Source: Mesorhabditis belari (lineage: Eukaryota > Nematoda > Chromadorea > Rhabditida > Rhabditidae). Taken from it: a stretch of 64,000 bases of DNA. A program made the translations under genes and the position numbers. Shown here piece by piece: positions 58,101-64,000 of this stretch (its first letter is position 1; each line of letters begins with the position of its first letter). The notes under the pieces were generated by a model. The model had not been told where the DNA came from and ran no database searches. It saw only the letters and a list, made by a program, of their open reading frames with translations. The DNA lies in the NCBI GenBank assembly GCA_958450365.1, contig CAUEEP010000936.1:1115001-1179000 (forward strand). Reading direction: 5' to 3'.

Positions 58101-61006
58101 TTTGTATGAAGAATTGTAGATGGTCTAAAGAAAGTTTTTCGAAACAGGTACAGCTGAAGTGAGATCATATGCCAGGCAGGGCAGGACCATCAGCAATCTT
58201 CCAAATTTTCAGTAATAGCTTAAGCCAGGTCAATAGCCAGAAGCGAATTTCGAATGTTTTCCAAAAAAAAATTTTTGGCTTTACGAATTCCGCCGGTTAT
58301 CAGACGCGTCCCGTCCCTTTTGGCAATCTAACTTTGAGCTCAAATATCTTGATGTTGGGCTGTCCAATTTAAATGTTCTTAGTATCATTAGATGCGCCAA
58401 GTCTTTCTCTGTCGATTTGTACAAAAACTATTTAAATTGAACAGCCCAACACCAAGAAATTTGAGGTCAAAGTTGGATTGCCAAAAGGGACGCGTATCAA
58501 ATGTCTCACAATCCAAACGTGAATCCACAATCATTATAACTAGGAAACGGTACACAGACATTTCCTTGTAAAGCTTAAATTTAAAAACTCACGTATAATT
58601 CGAGTACCGTTCCATGATGATCCTCACGGAGTAGAATAACCAAAAAGCGAAGAGGATGAAAAGGACGGCAAAGGTGAGTGCTGCTCGCGGGAAATAGAGT
58701 CTAAAAAGAGAATTTTAAAGAATTGCATTTTGATTTGATACAGAATGATAAACTGAACCTCGGTAAATCAGCTGCAGCTCTTCTCCAATAGAGAGCCCAA
58801 AGAGCCGCAACAAGAAGAAGACTCTCAACGGCCATCAAAGTCAGTTTTCCTTGGCAATCAACCTAAAATAAATAGATATAATAAAATAGAAAGTTAGTAG
58901 GCAAGCTAAAAGCAAGATAAATACCGTAAATATAAAGATAAAGCAAGTTAAAATACTCTAATAAAACGCCATCTCCATAATAGGCGCAGTCTAACTTTGA
59001 ACGTCCAGTTCTCCGCGCTGCTTTATGCTATAGTGTGCGCTTGGGTGTCAAATTATAGCTCTTGTAATCTAGTATTTTTTGGTATCAAAAGTATAGTTGA
59101 GAAAAATCTAAGGACGGAGAAAAAAAATGATTTTCTAAAAAGAAGCGGAAGAGTAGTTAGACTACGCGATTATAGATGGCGTTCTATTAGAGTATTTAGT
59201 TTCAACGATATTTTAACAACACTCACCTCACAAACAATTGTTGGCCACTCGTATCCAAACCAGGGTAAAATTTGCGGTAGAAGTGACATAATTGGTGGAG
59301 AAAGAACGGCGAATAATGAAATGATACCAGCCACCGTTAACCACATCATACGAGAACATCTAGGAAATAGAAATTAATTAATTCATTAATGAATAAATAC
59401 AAATAAATAAATATAAATTATAAATATAAATCAACAAAAGGAATGGTTGAAAAGCTCTAGGGGTAGGCTAATTTCCGCAATTTTTTTTGCGCAACTGGGT
59501 CGTCTGCGCAGCTCGCCATAACTTTCTTCTAAGTTGGTCAATCTTTATGATTTGAATTTTATTTTGTAAATCTCAATAAGTGCAACAAAATGACACTAAA
59601 ATCATAAAGATTCCACTTAGAAGAAAGTTATGGCGAGTTGCGCAAATCAAATGGCGATAGCCTACCCTAAGAATAGCATTAATGTATCGTAATGAATCCA
59701 ATAGATGATCTAGAATGTGATTTCGTTTTGTTAAAGTTAATGAAAACTGACTATGAGATGAAGGACATGAATCTAGAACCAACAATGTCTAGAGACTCAA
59801 TTCAAAATGTAAATTTGGCAAACTTTTGATCAGATCTGGGGGTAGGCTACTTTGCGCCAAATTTTTTGCGCAACTCGCCAGAACTTTCGTTTAAGTGGAC
59901 CAATCTTTATGATTTTGGTTTTATTTTGTAGATCTCAATAAGTGCAACAAAATGACACTAAAATCATAAAGATTGGATCAACGAGAAGAAAGTTATGGCG
60001 AGTTGCGCAAATTACCCTGTTGCACAAAAAAATTGCGGAAATTACCCTACCCTAAGTTTTAATTTCAAATTGAAACCATTGTCAAACTTTATGAGAATAT
60101 GCCAAACTAATCAAATCTAAAGTACACACTTTATAAACAATTCAAATTAGTACATTCAAATTGAATAGTAATTCCTCTACCTCCTTGCCGCCACTCGAGC
60201 ATGTGGCAATTCGTAGACTCTCTTCTCATCTATTCCGTAAGAAATGTCACTGGTGGCGCCAGTTAAAACCGTTGTATTTTCGCCCCATTCATCAGCTGGT
60301 AGATGGGGTTTTACACCCTGAAAATGAAGTAAACGTTAGCTGTTTTGTTCTAAAATTAAAACAGATCTTAAGCTGACTTTTAGTTTTGTCTGGTCTTGAA
60401 TGGCAGGCCAGGCAAGCCTAGGACCTAGCCTTGTTAAAAAAATCAGATTGTCATTTCAGTAAGAGAATAATAAATAACTTTGACTAGAATCTAGCTATAG
60501 CATTTCTAAATGAATATTTAAAGTAAAAACAATTAGATCTACACTTCTCGAAAGACTAAAGCTGAATGAATTTTGGTGAATCGAGTTCTTGAAACTTCCA
60601 AATCAAAACTTTAAATTTATACTTGGTTTAAGCTTTAGTTTTTTTTGAGCCTATCAATATCAATTTGAATTCCTCATGTAATAACCCCAATTTCAGCACA
60701 TACAAACCTCGGACGCGATCGCCATAAAATGCGGAATGAAAAGGGGCTCGCCGATCTCGCTGTGCGCATAGCGCTTCATTTGGCGCGGACCTCGACTGAA
60801 ATTGGAAAGTTTTAAATGGAAAACTTGAAAATGTGTACAAGTTTATCTCAATATTGATTCTACTTTCCCCTCAAAACTTTTAATTGCTGTATAAAGACGT
60901 ATAAATCTAGAATTGATTACCTCGATAATCGTCCGCTTTCCCTTCCCGGGCCATAACTTCCAGGCCCAAACTTGGACCTCGCTGTTCGCTCGCAAATCAC
61001 CGACAT
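55142..61006 (-). CDS. vang-1: Van Gogh / Strabismus planar cell polarity protein
   Basis: Four-pass membrane protein of the planar cell polarity (non-canonical Wnt) pathway, partner of Prickle and Dishevelled at cell contacts. Exons: 60921-61006, 60708-60795, 60181-60317, 59227-59359, 58759-58862, 58593-58700, 57932-58083, 57729-57814, 57587-57688, 57206-57294, 57019-57115, 56329-56448, 55985-56074, 55831-55916, 55270-55356, 55142-55193; 1617 bases, 538 aa (vertebrate VANGL about 521-524). The N-terminal WGENTTVLTG motif matches the VANGL WGDNTT block. Membrane segments fall at about residues 108-128, 156-176, 188-206 and 219-245. The cytoplasmic part shows VTRDPDG, GGFKVYDLEG, LIAAAEDAFSHVQ, NKYLRLTRQQPRYPTEK, WSIVSEEECS and LPFFNLTEQN. 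The tail is KFAIKLNSESPV, where vertebrates have the PDZ ligand ETSV. A TTCTAG acceptor gives a 14-base leader before the ATG. Introns carry foldback elements. Confidence 0.95.
56512..57003. mobile_element. MITE in vang-1 intron 11
   Basis: GGTACTTATGACTCTTTTCC faces GGAAAAGAGCCACAAGTACT over about 490 bp. Confidence 0.6.
58322..58485. mobile_element. GGTGTTGGGCT foldback family, copy 3 (short)
   Basis: In vang-1 intron 6. It keeps the CTTTGAGCTCAAATATCTTG arm and the TTAGATGCGCCAAGTCTTTC centre but lacks the GGCAAAGGGGGC core. Confidence 0.7.
59455..60055. mobile_element. Two GGGTAGGCTA foldbacks in vang-1 intron 3
   Basis: Hairpins at about 59455-59660 and 59838-60055 share GGGTAGGCTA ends, TTTTTTTTGCGCAACT and GCCATAACTTTCTTCTAAGT arms. 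Both carry the loop-side sequence GTGCAACAAAATGACACTAA. Confidence 0.75.
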
Positions 61007-61020
61007 TCCATAAAATGAAT
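61007..61020 (-). promoter_or_regulatory. Candidate trans-splice leader of vang-1
   Basis: The acceptor TTCTAG at 61021 leaves 14 bases before the ATG. The polypyrimidine tract is weaker than in BiP or GGA. Confidence 0.35.
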
Positions 61021-62510
61021 CTAGAACTTTGGAGTTAAAAAATCAATGACATTTGCATGTGTTGTTTTGCAAAAGTGTTGCCAAAGCTAACAAATGTCGA
61101 AAGGGGAGGAAAGAAGAAAGAGGCGGTGGTCATAAAGGAGAAATGAAGGGGAGGAATGGGTGGAGGAGATCGGGTCATCATACCCAACTCATATGGAAAA
61201 GAGAGATGAAGAGAGGACTTAGATGGGTAAAAAGAAAAGAAAAGAAGATGGGTAGGCCATGATGAACGAATGAATGTGGGGAAGAAAGGATGGGAATTGA
61301 TTGAAGTGGGTAGAGCCCTGGGGAGGGTTGGGTCGGTGATGTAACAGCGCCGATTGGAAGCTGTAGGTAGGAACCAAGACAGGACAATTGAGTCAATTGG
61401 CTGTAGATCAAGTTTATGAAGTAGATGTGCCGCAAATTTAGGCAATTACAATACAATGGTATGAACAGTACAACCGTTAGATCAAACTTATGCAGTAGAT
61501 CTGTTTAACTGTTTTGTTTTGTTTTAAAAGTTTGTTTTTTAAAAGTAAAAGTGTTTTAAAAGTTTTAAAAGCAATCGCTCCATGCCAGGCTTTGCTGCAA
61601 AACCACAAGAAGTCCGGAATTTACAAGAAAACCATCAAAAGCTAGTCGGACTCTGGCCCAGTCTGGCTTGGCATTGCTTGGCTTTTAGGCCTGGTTAAAA
61701 ACATTCTTGTTAACAAAGAATTAATGATCAAATTTTGAGCATTTGAGCGCGATTTTGAGCAAAAATCCTTAAACACCTTTGACTTTTAGGCAAATAAGCT
61801 GACAAGAAGCAGAGTTCATGTAAGAAAAAGAGTCGACTATGATAAACAAATGATTGTGAGAAGGAAAGGAGCCGCATCTACCGGTTAAACGAGTTACGCA
61901 ACCTCAAAGGATGCCGATTGAAATCCTACGATCGATCAATGATGGATATCGGCTAATCAAGAGACGGTCAAACGGTTGTAAAACAAAGTCACCATAATGA
62001 TCTTATTTACTCATTGCAAAATATGACAAATTTTTGTGAGTTTTCTTTTTATGATTCTGTGTGAACTCGAAATTTTATCGATGATTTTCTTGAGTAAAGT
62101 TCATAAGTTAATAGCTAGATTAATAGGTTAATAAGTCAAAGTTTATACCACCTAAGTCAACCAAAATTTCTAAGAGCTTTCCGCATTCAATAGAATAACA
62201 AAATTTGCATCAAAATTGTTTTAAAGTCAATAAAGTCCTTGTAAATAAAGAGAAAAAAGAAAATGCTCAGAAAATGATTCGAAAATGATCAAAAAGTTAG
62301 AAAAAAATGTGAGACAAAGATTCAAAAGTCATCTGCTCAAGGAATTATGTGTCCTTTGGAGTATTGATTGAGAAGAGCCGATAAATGATCCTTCTGTCAA
62401 TCCCCCGCAAGGACAAGGACCAGATGTGTTTAGCCATTGGGAAAACTCAAGCAAAGGAGAGACAATTATTCACAAATTGTTTGGAAAAAGAAGTGCAATG
62501 ACAAAGAAAA
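61021..62510. other. Upstream region of vang-1
   Basis: Purine-rich plus strand at 61070-61330 (GGAGGAAAGAAGAAAGAGG). Open frames here are low-complexity and not convincing. Nothing else recognised. Confidence 0.4.
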
Positions 62511-62526
62511 TTTGGTGTTAGAAAAC

Positions 62527-62678
62527 ATAAGATTGTACATAAGATTGTACATAAGATTGTACATAAGATTGTACATAAGATTGTACATAAGATTGTACAT
62601 AAGATTGTACATAAGATTGTACATAAGATTGTACATAAGATTGTACATAAGATTGTACATAAGATTGTACATAAGAAA
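62527..62678. repeat. 12-bp minisatellite AAGATTGTACAT
   Basis: About 12 perfect units. TGTACA is a palindrome in each. The open frames across it are repeat artefacts. Confidence 0.95.
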
Positions 62679-63770
62679 GGTTATTTTTTGATCATTGAAA
62701 TCAGCTAAAGATCAACTAAATCAGCTAGAGTTAAAGTGGGATTGCTTCAACAGCATTTTTGGGGCCAGAGGAGGCTAGAAGTCAGGTCTTGGCCTTAACT
62801 GTTCTAGGTTTACTGGTCTGGATCGAATTTCTGGATGAAGTTTCTCAATTACAAGACGTTAAAGTTGACGTTAAAGTATTAGTAGAGGAAAATAAAGTAT
62901 TAGTAGAGGAAATATAAAGTTGAAAAGGCTCTAAAAGAGTGGTCAATCCGGTGATTGACGACTTTTCGGCTTTTAAAGTGTCTGGAATCTCAGCTTGAAA
63001 AGCTGAAAGCTGAAAGAGTCTAAAAGAAGAGAGTCTCGAAATGTAATCGATGACTTTCAGGAAGAGACCCATTTCCCCTCAATTCCTGGGAGCCATATAG
63101 GGAAATAGATGGGGTTTTCTGTTTGGAGGAGGAAAGGGGACAGGAGTAGCCTGGAGGGACGATTCCCGGGTGGATAATTATGCATCAATTTCTCTTTCCC
63201 TGCGATGACTATAAATCCACTACATGACAACCATCCAACCCCGATTATGACTTGATGCTTTATTGAGAGCCTAGTTTTGAAGTTGTGCTTAATACTATTC
63301 AACAATATTCAACGTACGAACTTGTAGAACTTGAAATAAACGTGGATTGCTAAGGACAAGGTGTTTAAAAGGCTATTTTGGCTTTTATCTGGTCCACAAC
63401 AAGTCCAACAAGTCAGAAATGAAAGCTAGACTCTGGTTCTGGCCTTGTTTTGTTTAATCGGCTGGAAAATCCCTGGTTGAGATCGATTTTAGATGAAATC
63501 CATGCTAAGGTGAATTGGATTGAATTGAATTTGAGAAATGGAATAGATAAATAATATCAACTTTTCGATAGATTCGATTAATTAAAAGTCAGCATTTCTT
63601 TCGTTTGAACTAGTAAAAATGTAATAGTCTTAAATTTACTATAAATTTACTTTATTATATTTACTATATTTGTAAATCTTTCTTTTCCCATCACAACGAT
63701 TATATTTTTTTGCGAAAAAAAGCATTTACCAGCAAAACGATGATAGAAACGACAAGAAAACCAAAAAAAT
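62679..63770. other. Intergenic DNA
   Basis: No gene, RNA or element recognised on either strand. Confidence 0.4.
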
Positions 63771-63774
63771 TATA

Positions 63775-64000
63775 ATAGGTTGATGCATAAGTCTTTTCGT
63801 TTTTTTCGTACTTCTGTTAAAAAGTAACAAATTCACGAATTAATCTATAGTTTGCTCTATAAAAAAAGTGTTTTTTTGTTCAATTTGCATCTTTTTAAAT
63901 GAATTTCGGTTCACTTTCAAGCAAATTCGAGAGTGAAAAACGCCTTTTTCGTAAAAATCTATAAAAAAACTCTACGGAAAAATTGGCTGAATGAATTTCT
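63775..64000 (+). mobile_element. Left end of a mariner element, cut by the window
   Basis: AGGTTGATGCATAAGTCTTT is a mariner-type terminal sequence. It is followed by about 120 bases and then ATGAATTTCGGTTCAC in a frame that stops soon. The rest lies beyond the window. Confidence 0.55.

Overview
This window is genomic DNA of a nematode, most likely a rhabditid. The evidence is many small introns of about 40-50 bp with GT..TTTCAG ends, a WAGO-type Argonaute, nematode-style TSP1/Cys-rich secreted proteins and a nematode-type sulfotransferase. Several genes have a strong TTTCAG-like acceptor only 10-17 bases before the ATG, which suggests spliced-leader trans-splicing. The DNA is AT-rich, with unusually dense minisatellites, foldback elements and mariner debris. 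Gene models were built by hand from splice sites and reading phase; in most genes the exon lengths add up in frame from start to stop.

Layout, left to right. 1-2130: a ~46-bp tandem repeat, AT-rich DNA, then a CCCTATAG satellite. 2398-11555 (-): a 22-exon Argonaute of the nematode WAGO type (about 852 aa) with substituted slicer residues and one apparent single-base frameshift. 13110-16060 (-): the ER Hsp70 BiP, 15 exons, 663 aa, ending in KDEL. 17373-17816: a Merlin-like DNA element with an 8-bp target duplication. 19076-30250 (+): a GGA clathrin adaptor (VHS-GAT-hinge-gamma-ear), 18 exons, 601 aa, whose introns are full of foldback elements. 31427-45713 (-): three tandem paralogues encoding small secreted proteins with one thrombospondin type 1 repeat; two are full length and end in a DUF281/C6-like Cys-rich domain, the third stops early. 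48104-51871 (+): a Golgi-type sulfotransferase, 6 exons, 303 aa. 52164-53402 (-): an orphan gene with a duplicated exon. 55142-61006 (-): the planar cell polarity protein Van Gogh (vang-1), 16 exons, 538 aa, four membrane segments. 61021-64000: upstream DNA with a 12-bp minisatellite and the end of another mariner element.

The genes do not form a pathway. BiP, GGA, the sulfotransferase, the TSP1 proteins and Vang all belong to secretion and the cell surface, but spacing and orientation give no sign of an operon. The most distinctive feature is the repeat load. Large introns hold perfect or near-perfect inverted repeats that would fold into double-stranded RNA when transcribed. Several such families recur across the window, and one cluster has alternating loop orientation. 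No CRISPR array, rRNA or intact tRNA gene was found; the tRNA-like sequences are degenerate.
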